Source: Castor canadensis
Lineage: Eukaryota > Chordata > Mammalia > Rodentia > Castoridae
Assembly: GCF_047511655.1 (NCBI RefSeq)
Contig: NC_133392.1
Coordinates: 161,996,542 to 162,060,541 of the forward strand
DNA: 64,000 bases
Direction: 5' to 3'
The notes under the pieces are model-generated. The model was not told the DNA's origin. It worked only from the letters and a program-made list of their open reading frames with translations, and did no database searches. Within the stretch, counting starts at the first letter, position 1. Each line of letters opens with the position of its first letter. Made by a program: the position numbers and the translations under genes. Of this stretch, positions 1 to 15,400 are shown piece by piece.

Positions 1-850
1 CGCTTCCTGTCCACTGCCCAGCGCTTGTCCGGCGTGGGCGGAGGGGACTGTTCCGCGCGTACGGTCCCGGGACCCCCGCGAGCTGTACCCGCCTGGGCCG
101 GGTCCCCCCCCACCCCCGGCCGGGCCCAACGCGGCAGGAAGCTGGGCTGCGCTGGGGGCAGCGCTGGGCCGGGTCCAGCTGGGCGGCTGCCTCTCCCCTC
201 CCCTTCCCTCTCCCCCTCCCCCACGCTGGCCGCGCCCGCCCGCGCCCCCTCCCCTGAGGCCGGAAGCCCCGGGCCCCCAGCCCGTCGGAATTCGGGGCGG
301 GCGGCGTTGAGCTGGAGGGGGCTCCGCCCCGCCCCCCGCGGCCCGACGCCGGGTGGGGGAAGGGAAGCGAATGGCGTGGGGGGGGCGGGGAAGGAGGGGA
401 CGAGGCCGCTTTTGTGCGGCTGGGGGCGTGGCCATTTTGCTCAGGGGGTGGGGGGCGTGGCCATTTTGCTCAGGGGTGGGGCTGGGGGCGGGGCCGTTTG
501 CGCGGCGGGGCTGGGGGCGGGGCCGTTTGCGCGGCGGGGCGGGTTTGTGGGGCGGGGCCGGTTTGGGAGGGCGGAGCTCCCGGGAGGGTCCCTGTGCCCC
601 GTCTGCGGTGACGGCCTAGGTCACCGGCATGTGGCCCAGGCTGCCATTTAGGAGGACCCCCCCGCACCCCCACCCGCAGGGTGCCGGGATCGTCCGGTGT
701 CCGCCCAGGAAAGTGACCCCGCTGACCCGGTCCCCCAGGACTTGCGCACCCTGTGCCCGCGGGAGCCCGGCCCGGCCCGCAGGAATTTGGGGTGTCTGGA
801 GGCCTGTGGTTCTCGGGCGGCCGTCGCGCCGCACGCACCCTTCCCCGGGG
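1..850. promoter_or_regulatory. CpG-island-like GC-rich segment
   Basis: This stretch is very GC-rich with frequent CpG, many GGGCGG/GGGGCGGGG (Sp1/KLF-type) boxes and a 29-bp tandem repeat at about 422-541. It continues to the left edge of the window, so its true extent is unknown. It lies about 4 kb beyond the SKI 3' end. It could be a promoter of an unannotated transcript or an orphan CpG island. Long open frames here are expected from GC content alone, and I see no gene. Confidence 0.6.
422..541. repeat. 29-bp GC-rich minisatellite in the CpG island
   Basis: Units start at 422, 451, 484 and 513. The first two and the last two are exactly 29 bp apart, with a 4-bp insertion between pairs. 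Each unit is a GGGGGCG(T/G)GG box followed by a variable core, GGCCATTTTGCTC in units 1-2 and GGCCGTTTGCGCG in units 3-4. Degenerate partial units extend to about 400 and 575. Confidence 0.85.
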
Positions 851-3800
851 CGCTCTGGGGCAAGAAGAAAGCCGGGGTAAAGCAGAGTTGGGGGGCCCAG
901 CACCTCATGAGGACGCGTGTCCTGGCCGCTCCTGCCTGTGCAGGATGGGGACCGTGCTTTGTTGCCGACGCAGACCCTCAGCTGCCAACTCAAGACCGTG
1001 GCACAGCTGTGCCCGGCCGTGTCATGTTCTGGAACATCACCAGGAGGCCACCAAGCACCATGATGGGGGGTTCTACACAGGTTGCCAAACTGGGAGAAGG
1101 GGAGGAAAAAGTTGACTGGCCCAACTTCTCCCCCCATGGCTTGGTGACTCCTCACTAACCCCCCGTGACTTTTCTGGGATTTCTCCTTACAAATGGAAAA
1201 TTGGGGCAGGAGCTGCACCTCCACCAGGTCAAGGACCAAGCAGGGTTGGATCAGATCCTAGGAGTCTTGAGGCCTTGTCCTGCTCCATCAGAACTGGCTC
1301 AGACAGGAACCCCAAGTGTGCAAAGCCCCAGCGGGGTACAGCACATAGTTCATTCATCTGAGGGGAGTCGACTGGTCTTGCCAGGGCTGCCAGGCCCTGC
1401 TGCCCTGCTGGCACAGTCCCCAGCACTGGGGTCACCTGGTTCAGTGGGTGTCTCCATGAGGCAGTACACAGGGCCCAGAGACCACCAGAGGGCGGCTCTA
1501 TGTGGCTCCAGGGCCCACTACTGCCCTCGGACCTTTCTCCCCCCTCCTAGTGTGCAGCCCTGCACTGACACACACATGTGCACACATGTACATGTATACA
1601 TGCTCACACATGCACTGCTGGAGCAGACATAGCTCTCCCAAAGCCAGGAGACCTCTGTCCCCACCTCAGAGGAGGTGCCCAGGCCTGGATGCCCACCCCC
1701 CATGCCCTGTTCCTGGCCCTCCCACTCTCCTGGTCCCCAGGAGCAGGAGACCCCAGGAGAAGGACCGGGGGGGTGGGGTGGGGGGTACACGACACCTGTT
1801 CCTTCCCTATGGCAACCATCTGGTTCCTCAGAGCAGCTCCTTGGTCACTGGGCAGGGAGTGGGCGTTTAGAGCCCACATGGAACTGTGCCCTTTGAGGAG
1901 CTGTTGGCCCAGCTTGCCAGAGAGGTCAAGTCAGCACTTCAGGGAAGGGGTCTGGGGCACAGGGAGGGGAGTCAGGAAGTCTGAAGTGCCAGGCAGGGGA
2001 CAGGCTACCAGCTGGTCATGGTCACCCAGGACCCTTTACAGTCCAGAGCTGGGCCAACTGCAGACTAGCCAATGACTGGCTGGGATGGGCCAGCATGGAC
2101 CCTAGGGAGGCCTGGCATGCCAGAGCCCTTTGACCCCCTACAGCCCTGAGCTCTGGGACTGGGTCAGGCAGCCCAAGCTGGGAATCCAGAAAGAAGCTGC
2201 TCTTCCAAGCTGGAGCTGAGCAGTGGCCATGTCTGTGTGTGGTGCTGGAGTGGCTGCAGGAGGCTCAGGGACCATGTTACTCATCCAGATCCAGCAGGGA
2301 TCCTCTGCTAGGGTTTCATGACAGGAGTCCCCACACTGGGCTCCCTCGTTCCCTGACTGCCCTATCCCTGGGATTCCAGAACAGGTCTTTCTGCAGCAGG
2401 AGTGACATGGGCCCAGCTTCCTGTCAGTGAAGGCCGCTAGGCTCAGGTCCGGGAGCAGGAAGGTCCATCCCAGCCTGGCCGGACACCTGGCCCAGCTTAG
2501 GACACCGCAAAGACAAGCCAGGCTGGCCGGCTCCCCTGCCTGTCCCCACCTGCAGTGGGCCACCTGCTCCAGGGCTAGGTGCCCCCAACACCGAGGCTCT
2601 CACCCACCTGGCATGGGCCTGGTCGCAGATGGTCATGTGCGTCACTGAGGCCATGGGGTAGTGGGGGTGGGCGGGCATCCAGTCCCCAAATATCCTGTCC
2701 TCAGCCCCTCTCCAGGGCATCTTGGCAGGTGGACTGAGTTTTGGCTGTGGGTGGGTGGTGACTGTGGGGACGACTGGGGGCTCCTGAAAACCCCAGTCTC
2801 GTATCTTCTCAGGGCCAACACTATTGGGCCACAACCCGGCCTTTTCCTCAGGACACACATTGTCCAGGCTCCTTTTCCTTTGGGGTTCCCTCCTGCTTCC
2901 AGGTGATGGACCCCATGGGGTCCTAGACCCACACTACCCAAAGCAGGACTCTCCTTCTCCCAGAGGGGTTGAGGGTTCCTATCACTCATATGAGGTCTGG
3001 CCCTGCCTTATCGCGGCAGAGAGAAGTTGGGGATCCTAGGACTGGTGTGTGTGCGAGGGGTGCTGCAAAGCAGGTACAGGGGTGGGGGACAGTGGCAGGC
3101 TTGGGCCTGGGTGTGAGTGGGTAGACTTCCTGGTTCCAAGGGCAACTCAAAGCTCCCTCTAGACTGTACCTACCGAGCGGGGGGAGTGCTGCTGACCACA
3201 GCTGGGCCTAGGCTGGGACACAGGCTTCCTGGCAGCCCCCACCTACCCCGCCCCCGCTGGGCTCAGGCAGGGGGAAGGACAGGCTGCACCAGCTGTTACA
3301 GCAACCAGGCAGGCAGCTTCCGCTTTCCACGAAGGGCGGCATCCGCCTCCCCTGATAAGGGCCCTCATCTCGGTGCGGTCAGCCCCCTTAACCACAGGGT
3401 GGTAGGTGGGGGCTGGAGGCCAGGCTGTGGCTCCAGGAGGGGAGACGGACAGGCACAGCTGAGTCTGAGGGTGGGTGGGGCAGCGCAGGGCAGGGCAGGG
3501 CTGTTGGTGAGGCAGGAATGAAAATGGGTTGAGGCCCCAAGGCAGGAACTAGAGATCGCTGGGAACCCCTGCCTCGCCAACAGGCTCACCCTTGCCCCCC
3601 CCCCCCCGAGATGGGAGACTGCAAATTGGCACCAGCCAGAAAGCGGGGTGCTGAAAGCTGCTGGCACAGGGGCCTGAAGCAGAGGTGAGACGGGCAGCCT
3701 GCCAACCTCTGCAGAGGCCTCCACTGGTGTAGACGAGGGGAGTCCTGAGCCCAGGGCCGTCTGCTTGCCCCCACTCTGACCTCCCCTCCCTTCAGGACTG

Positions 3801-4640
3801 GTCACAGTGATGGCCACTTGTCCGTCCCCTACCCACTGCTGCCTTTAGGCCCTGCTGCGCTTGACCCCAGGGCTGCCCCTCCCCGGCCTGATCCTTCCTT
3901 TGGCTCTGTGCTCCGTGGGGCGGTCATGCGGTCACAGAACTCATTCACAGCCCCTGGAAGGAGTGACCAACCAGCTCTGGCACTCATGGCTTCAGCCTGA
4001 TGCCTCTCTCGTACCTGGGTTTCAGGGCACCCTGTGTCCCAGTTGGCTGGCCCCAGCTGTGCTCTTCTGCACCCCACTGTCCCCCACCCTGGCCTAGCCT
4101 GAGCAGGAAGCCGGGTGGGTAGGGGTTGGACCCAAGTGGTTGAAGAAAATGGAAAGGTGGCAGCTACAGGCCAGGGGCTAGCCACGTGGGGCACAGCAGG
4201 CAACAACCCCTCCACACCCAGGCAGAACTTGGGGTTGGCTCCATAAGGGTGGGGTCACCAGAGACCCTGCTTCCTCCTTGGGCAGTGTGCCGGGTCCAGG
4301 GTGCTGTGCTACTGCCTTCCCTATCAGATGACACAGGTGGCCTTCTGGGGTACTGCCCTGCCTCTGGGGAGCTGTGCCCTTTGCCACCTCAGACTTCTCA
4401 GAGGGTTTTGCTCCTGCAGGGCCTTGTGGAGGCCCAGACAGGAAGGGCCCTGCCACAGCCCTGGCCAAGGCCACCCGGGCCCCAAGGCCAGGGCTCCAGC
4501 TGACACCCACAGCTCTGAGGGACGTGTGGCCCCTAGGTCCGCAGTCTGACCTTCTCAGATGCCCTCCTTCCCTCTCCTGCAGGACCTGGCCCTGAGGAGG
4601 GGTTGGGGACCCTGAGCATGGCTGCCCGGCGGCCCTTGTT
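851..4640. other. Downstream flank of SKI, no gene seen
   Basis: This is about 3.8 kb of GC-rich, apparently unique sequence. Both strands carry overlapping short open frames with no recognisable domain. It contains an alternating purine-pyrimidine CA/TG-like patch at about 1565-1615 and a C13 run near 3595-3607. In human the next gene beyond SKI is MORN1, tail-to-tail with it, but no MORN1 exon was recognised here. Confidence 0.6.
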
Positions 4641-4764
4641 TCAAAACCCTTTACTGTACGAGGGCATTTGTTTTTTGTTTCTGTTTTTTGTTTTTGGGGG
4701 GGGGTGCGGCAAAAGGACTAACAGGTACACAGAGAAATAGATAAATATGCCAAGCTTTTTCTTT

Positions 4765-4792
4765 TTTTCCTTTTTTAAATCAGGCATTTATA
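4765..4792 (-). terminator. SKI: Probable SKI polyadenylation signal and cleavage zone
   Basis: On the minus strand a TATAAA hexamer (a known weaker variant of AATAAA) lies at 4792-4787. It is followed by an A-rich stretch and then a U/GU-rich run at about 4755-4720, as expected downstream of a cleavage site. No AATAAA or ATTAAA was seen on the minus strand between 4620 and 7810. Another variant, AGTAAA, lies at 4655-4650 and could serve a slightly longer transcript. Confidence 0.4.
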
Positions 4793-7700
4793 AACAAGAA
4801 AGCATACATTAATGACATAAAAATAGTTTTCCAATAGCAGAGTAAGCCATCAAATTGTCATTAGCAGCAGCGCAGGACACAGAGGATGCAGGGGCTCCGG
4901 CTGGTTATAAAGGTAGAGGTGGGGCTTCCATCCTTAACTGAAAAAAAACGACTTAAAGCAGGAAGAGAAAGATGCGTCTCCCCTGGCCCTGGGCTGCGGG
5001 CAGGAGGGGAGGGAGTGCAGAGGACCAGCCTGGGCCGGAGATGGGGCCAGCGGGCAGGGCCACGGAGGAGGACGCCAAGTGGGAAACTGCCCCGAGGCGG
5101 CTCCATCCTCTCTGGCTGATGAGCTTCTGTTCCTCAGTTAAAAACAACCCAGAAAACAACAAAACTACAGGTAAGAAAAGTTTCTGAAAAAGGAACCACC
5201 ACATACACGTGTAATACAGCGGTGTGACATGAAAAAGTTGTTTTTACATTGGCTAGTTCTGTACGAAAAGCAGGGATCGTGTACGAGTTAGCTGCTCACG
5301 GATATGAGTGTTATTGCTGTTGGTTTTCCCTTCGTTAAAAACCTTTCAGAACAGAAATAATGAGCGATTCAACTGATACAACCATCTCGATAATGGGCTC
5401 TACACACAGGGAGTCGACAGCCAGCACGGTGGAAACCTCTTCTCCCTTTTACGAAAGAAACTAACCTGCAGCCTCACTAACAGGGGAGCCAGGCACGTGT
5501 GGCCCCTGTGCCCTCAGTCCAGTGGCCCTGTGGTGGAGAACCCTGTGGTCAGGCAGCTTCACCTGGGCAGGGACCCAAGGAGCAGGGCAGAAGCCACGGA
5601 ACTGCCCGGAAGGCCCAGAGTGAGCGTGAGCTGCTGGTGAAGTTGCCACTGCCTCAGGGGCCCACGTGGCACAACTCGTGAGATGACAGGACCTTTAGGG
5701 GCTCAGGTCTAGCTGGCACATGGCGGGGGAAGAATCCCCACTGCAGACACAGCACTTCTGATGCTGGGGACGGTGCTGGGCCAAGGAGGCCGGGACATGA
5801 TGGTGACAGGGGTGGGGCAAGGAGAGACTGCCCAACACAGCTGAGAAAAAGCATGTCCCTCTGGAGCTAAGGACTCAAGCAGGGCCTGACTCACTGCCAC
5901 CTCTGGACTTGGCGACAAGGACAGCCACACAGAAGCACACCAACACATTTAAACTTTGCTCCAACTAAACCATTTAGTTTCCCTTAAAGAAATGACTGAA
6001 AAAACACAACTCTAGAAAAACAAGGCCGAAAACAGCATTTTGCATGTTGTGTAACAAAACCGACCCTTTACAAGACACGGTAATAATGCCCACGGATGGG
6101 TGTACCTAAGGAAAGGTGTGAAATCCCATGCATACAGGTTTCATAACTGCAAAAGAAAAGAAGCAAAAGGAAAACTCCAAACAAACGCTGCATATACATG
6201 ACGTCCCTTTTGCATTGCACTTCAGAAGGAGGGGGGATCCCAGCAGCAACTGAGCCCCCTCAGTAAACCAAGGGCGAAACCCTGCAGACGACCTCGGCAC
6301 CCGGATGGATGTGAGGGCTCAGCAGTCTCTGGCCTTTGCTGGTCACTGCCGCGGTCCGGGGCCCTTGGGGCCGTTTGTACCTGCACAAGCGCTCCAGCTC
6401 CCTCCACTCGCGGCTGCCAGGGTGACAAGACTCAAGCAAAGAATTCCTTGTGATCTTTCTCACGTAAATAAATACCACAACTGTAGGATGGGTGGCGGCC
6501 TCTTGTCTACTGGGAAATCATTTTCAAGCTTGGGCATAAGAAACCTCATACAATTTGCATAAACAGTGAGGAATAACGAACTATTTGGAATAAATGCAAG
6601 TAACGTATTTTGACAGTGGCAGATTCAATCGCTACTGAAGACGATATTTTGGGGGTAAAAAGACAGGAGTCAGGGTTTGCTGTACAAGATGCTGGAAGGC
6701 ACAGAACGACCCCCAAGTTCAGTTTCTGCATTTTCATTTTCTTGTGATTCCCTTGTTCAACCAAGCACCAGAGGGGATTTCTAAGCGCTGGAGCACTTAG
6801 GGTTTGAACTGCTCTAGAAATCAGTAAAAACCTCAGTTAACTGGGGAGTAAAAAGAGAAGGGGGGATTTTTTTTGACAAAGTGCAGTTCTAAATATACGT
6901 TTAAATGACAAACAACAACAAAAAGTGATGTAATGCTGTGTTTTGTTCCAATGCTGCAGCCCCAGCCCCCAAATGACAAGCGCTGTCTGCCGAGCTGCAA
7001 CTGGATGGCCATCAAGCAGCATGTGTTCCTGGGGGTGGGGGTGGGGGGAGGGCGTGCCCATCCGGACACAGCCGCCTGACACAGGTCAGCCCTTGCGGTG
7101 AAGGTGAGCAGGTGGCACCTGGAGCACAGAGCAGCCCAGGACGGTCTCCATCTTCTCCCCACAGCTCCTGTGCGGCTTGGCCCTCCTGGTGCCCGCAGGG
7201 TGGCAGCGGTGTTGGCGGGCGGAGCGGGCATCGGTAAGGCGGGCAGTGTTTGGGCTCATCTCGCACGCGGCACTCTCCCTGCTCTTCCTGGCAGAGCAGG
7301 AAGACCCGGGCTCTTGTCGCTGAAAAAATAAGACTCTGAAGAAAACCCTTGCTGCCCTCTTGCAGCCGCGGGCACAGATGAGCAGTGATGGCTTCCCAGG
7401 CCCGCCAGGGCGGCGTCCAGATGGCGTCGCGTGTCAGGGCCTTTAAAAGTTAAGTCATTAAAAAACGTGTTGATTTTCTGAATATCAAGTCTCCTTATTG
7501 GTTTTAAATAGCTTATAACAAAAGTGTAAATGTTAGAATGTTCTAGCAAGCAGAGGACCAGCCACAAGCCGCCAAGCCAGCCTTGACTCTGGCTGCAGCT
7601 GGGGACACAGCTTGCTCACTCGAACTTGGCCAGTAGAAAATTTTGCAGTGGATTCCGAAAGTCTGTGGTTACAAACACTTGCTTGGTAATAGGCACAGTA

Positions 7701-7810
7701 GGGACGTTGTGCTGTGTGGCCGCAGAGGAGCGGGCCGGGCCTGCAGAGCCCCGCACCACTGCCTACTGCGCCAAGCTGGGGTCCATGCTGCCATGGCAGG
7801 TGGCGACCGG
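4770..7810 (-). other. SKI: SKI 3' untranslated region (3' end approximate)
   Basis: About 3.0 kb follows the stop codon on the minus strand with no repeat insertions, close to the ~3 kb 3' UTR I recall for human SKI. The stretch is AT-richer than its surroundings, especially 4780-4960, 5140-5440, 5940-6230, 6440-6960 and 7430-7560, and no reading frame in it looks like a protein. The end is inferred from a TATAAA-type signal near 4790. The boundary is uncertain by hundreds of bases, and an alternative end near 4630 is possible. Confidence 0.7.
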
Positions 7811-11628
<3,818 letters not shown>

Positions 11629-12405
11629 CTGCGATCAACACAAAAGGTCCAGCTCGTACCACTGGCCCAGGGATGGGGTCTCTCTACCACCCCAACTTGA
11701 GTAAACCCCCCACTGGGACATCAGAGCTCCACAGCCACAAGAGAGTCCTGGGAGGCAAAAGATGCACCTACCACAAGGTCAGCTTGTTTTGCACTGAGGC
11801 CAAGCCAGCTGCTGGGCCACATGCAAAAAGGTAGACCTGCTGCACTGAGGAGCAGGTTCCCTGAGAACAGAGCAGGCGTTGTGGGGCTGCCTGCCACAAG
11901 GTGACCTCACCCCACAGCTGTGCAGGTTCTGGATGAAGCAAAGATCCACTCTGGCCTCCACAGAGGCTCTGCTGAACCTTAAAAACCTGCCCTCAGAAGT
12001 ATGCACCTCTTCCCTGAGGGGTCCTGAGGAACATCAGGAATGGGCTTGAACCAGCTGGCAGGGGCCAGGGCCCAGCTTGTGAGACACCAAGCAAGTTTGT
12101 GTTCAGGCTCGGAAGGGATCTGGGAGGGGGCAGCAGGGTGGCAGGCTCCAGGCCAAGTGTGAGCCCAATACAGCACTGCTGGTGGGCGGCCCTGGGTCTT
12201 ATCGCTGCTGTGGACGGAGGCATTTTAGGGGCCTCTCCCCTGAGGAAGGAAACATTCTCGACACTAAGGACCCCGTCATCCCACATGCTCCCGGCTTTAC
12301 GAGACATCCCCACGTGGAGAAGCCATCCCTGACCCCAAACTCATCCCAGGCACTGGTTCTGGGCCACCCAGGTGCCTGACATGTCCCCTCAGAACCAAGC
12401 AGCAT
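11629..12405. other. Intron 1 segment, nothing specific seen
   Basis: This is unique GC-rich sequence immediately upstream of SKI exon 2. No repeat, RNA gene or coding signal was recognised. Confidence 0.6.
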
Positions 12406-12485
12406 GGGCTAGGGTGTGGCTCAAGTGGTAGAGCACCTGCCTAGAAAGCTCAGGCCCTGAGTTCAAACCCCACCACCACCCAGCA
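12406..12485 (+). mobile_element. ID-like tRNA-derived SINE monomer
   Basis: It reads GGGCTAGGGTGTGGCTCAAG (A-box region), then GGTAGAGCACCTGCCTAG and GAGTTCAAACCCCACC (B box GGTTCRA-type). No 7SL head precedes it. Confidence 0.85.
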
Positions 12486-15400
12486 TTAGGCAGCACAAAC
12501 TCTGTGGCCCAGTGATCCTCCACCCAAATGTCACCCCACACAGGGATATTCCATTTGCAAGACAATTATGATGTGGGGTGTCTCCCAGAGCACAAAAAAA
12601 GGCAGAACGGTTTTGGAGAACAGGCCATCAGTCCCCCAGCCTGGGGCCTAAGCAGAAAATGAAGGGCTTGGACCCCAAGGCCCCTGGCGAGAGCCCCTGG
12701 GCAGCCATGCTTACACCACGTACATGTAGAACCCTTTGGGGTGAAGGGCCCAGAGAGCAGGAGGGGCAGCCAGACAGCGAGCAGAAGGGTCTCCTCCCGC
12801 CTCCCAGGAGCACGCGGGGAAGTGCCCCTTCACAGAACTGCCCTATGTGAGTAGGACAGCAAACCTGTTTCTGTGGAGAGGAGGAGTCAGGGAGGGGGAG
12901 AGTCAGTCAGGTGTCCCCATGATAGGGTTGTCACCCTGAAACTCAGACACAAGGGACACGTGGAGTCCTATGGAGAGGGCAATACTGACTGAGGGCCCGT
13001 GGGCTCCACAGGAACACAGGTGCACAGGTGCAAGTGGTGTGGGAGGTGTGCTTGCTGGTTTCCCTACTACCCCGACCCGAGGCCTTCAGTCCCTTCAGCC
13101 CCTTCCAGGAACAAGCAGAGTAGGGCCACAGCCAGCATCTCTAACCACCTGGGCCAGGAAGAAAGGAAAGGACTACCAACAGCTCTGCCCTGGCCTGTGT
13201 GTGCCCACAGCAGCCACCCAGGGGCAGGACCACCCATATGCATGTGTCAGTATGCATACTAGCTCGAGACAGGGAGCCGGCTCCTCAAACATACAAAAAG
13301 TAACCATGCAGGAAAGACACTAAAAATCCCCTGCTGGTTGCCGCTTTCTAGGGGAAACTAGGCCAGCGTCATCTGGCAGAGGTCCTGTCCGCAGAAGCCA
13401 CATGTGCCCTGTGGGAACAGGTGGGACACTGGCTGGGGCAGTAGAGCCCCCTTCCGGAACTGCACAGACCCCTCCCAGGGTGGGGCTTCCTGTCTGAGCA
13501 GACACAGGAGCAGGTGTGGCAAGTGGGCTCCGTCTTGCCCAAAGAAAAGCCACAAGACTCGGCGCCATCTGAAGCTGCCGAGAAACCTCAGAGACCTGGG
13601 GCAAGTGCCAGACACCTCTGCTGAGTTGCTTGGACTATGGGGTGCACCCACCCAGGCTGCCCCTACAAGCCAGGCTGCGGCAGACACGGCTCTGCCCAGT
13701 GGATACCAAACAGCCACCCTGTGGAAGTGGCTGCAGGAGTGAGCCTGGTGGGGGTGGTGGAAGAGGCACCCACAGGCAGGGCGACTTCCTGCTCACAGCA
13801 GCCATGTGCAAGGAAGGGAGGCTACACTGGTCTGCTGGGGCCAAAACCTCCTGGGACGCCCCCGCTGTTTCATTCCTGGGATAGGGGTCCCCTGGGGTTA
13901 GTGGAGGCACCTTCAAATAGCTGGGATAACTCCCCTGAGATTCTCTAGAGAGAAAGCCCAATGGCAAACTGTACCTCTTACTTAGCAGAGCAGGACTCAT
14001 CCTCAAAACCAGGCAATGACAAGGACTTGCCCTTTAACACCAAGTTAAAAGTGAGCACAAAGCAAGAAAGGAGACATGTCAAGGCCACAAAAAAAGGACT
14101 TCCTTCATCTGCCCTAGGATGTCATCAACCACACTGGGGTTACTGGAGCCCCAGAGTTGGCAGACTCAGTGTGACCACTGTGTCCCCCTTCTACAAGGGC
14201 CAGTTAAGACTAGTCACCTCTGGTTTCCGACCCTTCTCAGGGCCTCAGAGTCAGTTCAAAGCCTACAGACCACAGCAGAAGGGCTCTGGGCTCTGGTTCT
14301 GCCCATGTGACAGGGGCAGTCCTGCCCCCCAGAGCCTGCCAAGAGGCCACTGCCAGCCGCACAGTGGGGAGGGCTGACTAGGCCGGCCTCAGCGCTGTCC
14401 ATGGCCACTTCCCCTCTGGTGCTGCAGACAGTGGACACTTGTCCTCCCCACACTCTGAGGACAAAGACCCACCCCGAGAACAGGCACCACCCCGAGAACA
14501 GGCACCACCACGAGAACAGGCGCCACCACGAGAACAGGCGCCACCACGAGAGCAGGCGCCACCACGAGAGCAGGCGCCACCACGAGCGACTGTGAACTTG
14601 TGCCCAGGTGCAAGACGACCAGATGCAAGACTGTGTGCGTCCTCATCAGTGGGGGCAGCCCCCAATCGAAGCCCGTGGACACCGTGCAGACTGCAGGCGT
14701 GCATTTACCTAGGGCCTGACGTACAGCCTCAGGGAGCGTGGCCCAAGGGCAGAGCCAGAGGCAGCAACACAGGGCTCATGGGATGCAGGCAGAGCCTGGC
14801 ATTCAAGGGGTGGGGCGCAAATGGGGTAAGAGGCTGCTGTGGCCAAGCTCTACTCTCCAGCCCAGGGCAGAGACGAGTGGGCAGAACCTCCAGAGGACAC
14901 CCACACCAGATGGTGCCTGCCCCTCCCATGGGCTGCTGACAGCCCTGGCTGTCCCCACCCCATATTACTTGGGGGGAATAAACTCACTGCTGTTTGGCTT
15001 CCCAGGGCTGCCCCAAAATGTCTTGCAAACTTCTTCACTCAGTGTGGCCCTGGACCCATCTCCAGAGCCTGTCTGGCCATCCTTCCCAGCCACACCTAGT
15101 GCCCTGACCTTAGCGCACATGGAGCAGGAGAGGAGAGAAAAGAAACACTCCAGATGTTGGCTGAGGTCATCACAGTAGGAACCAGGGTGCTGCCTAAGTT
15201 CCCATGGTGCTCTGGTCAATATGAAACACTGGCCATCCTTAAGTGACCACCAAGAAGCACATGGGGAGAGCAGAAGGGGCCTGGCACGGCCAAGAGCTAC
15301 ATTTCTAAGGGACAGAGGAAGGAAAGGCAAAAGGAAGGAATTTCAGAAGGTGAGGCTGGCCTGGCTCCAGTGCGCTCTTGACTACTAGCACCAAGGGCCC

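Noticed and set aside
422-541. CRISPR-like direct repeats
   Set aside because: Units abut directly with no unique spacers, and the window is a mammalian nuclear genome; it is a minisatellite.
25-651. 208-codon open frame in the CpG island
   Set aside because: Low-complexity Gly/Pro/Arg/Ala content from GC-rich repeats; open frames exist in several phases; no domain.
1-4640. 3' end of MORN1
   Set aside because: MORN1 is the expected next gene in human, but no MORN repeat (YxGxxxxG-type) or spliced frame was seen; it probably lies beyond the left edge.
12406-12485. tRNA gene
   Set aside because: A- and B-box-like motifs belong to ID-type SINE tails found throughout the window; no cloverleaf could be formed by eye.
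14439-14939. Frame encoding repeated PREQAP units
   Set aside because: The periodic peptide comes from the 18-bp minisatellite, which is open in several frames on both strands; no start context or conserved flank.
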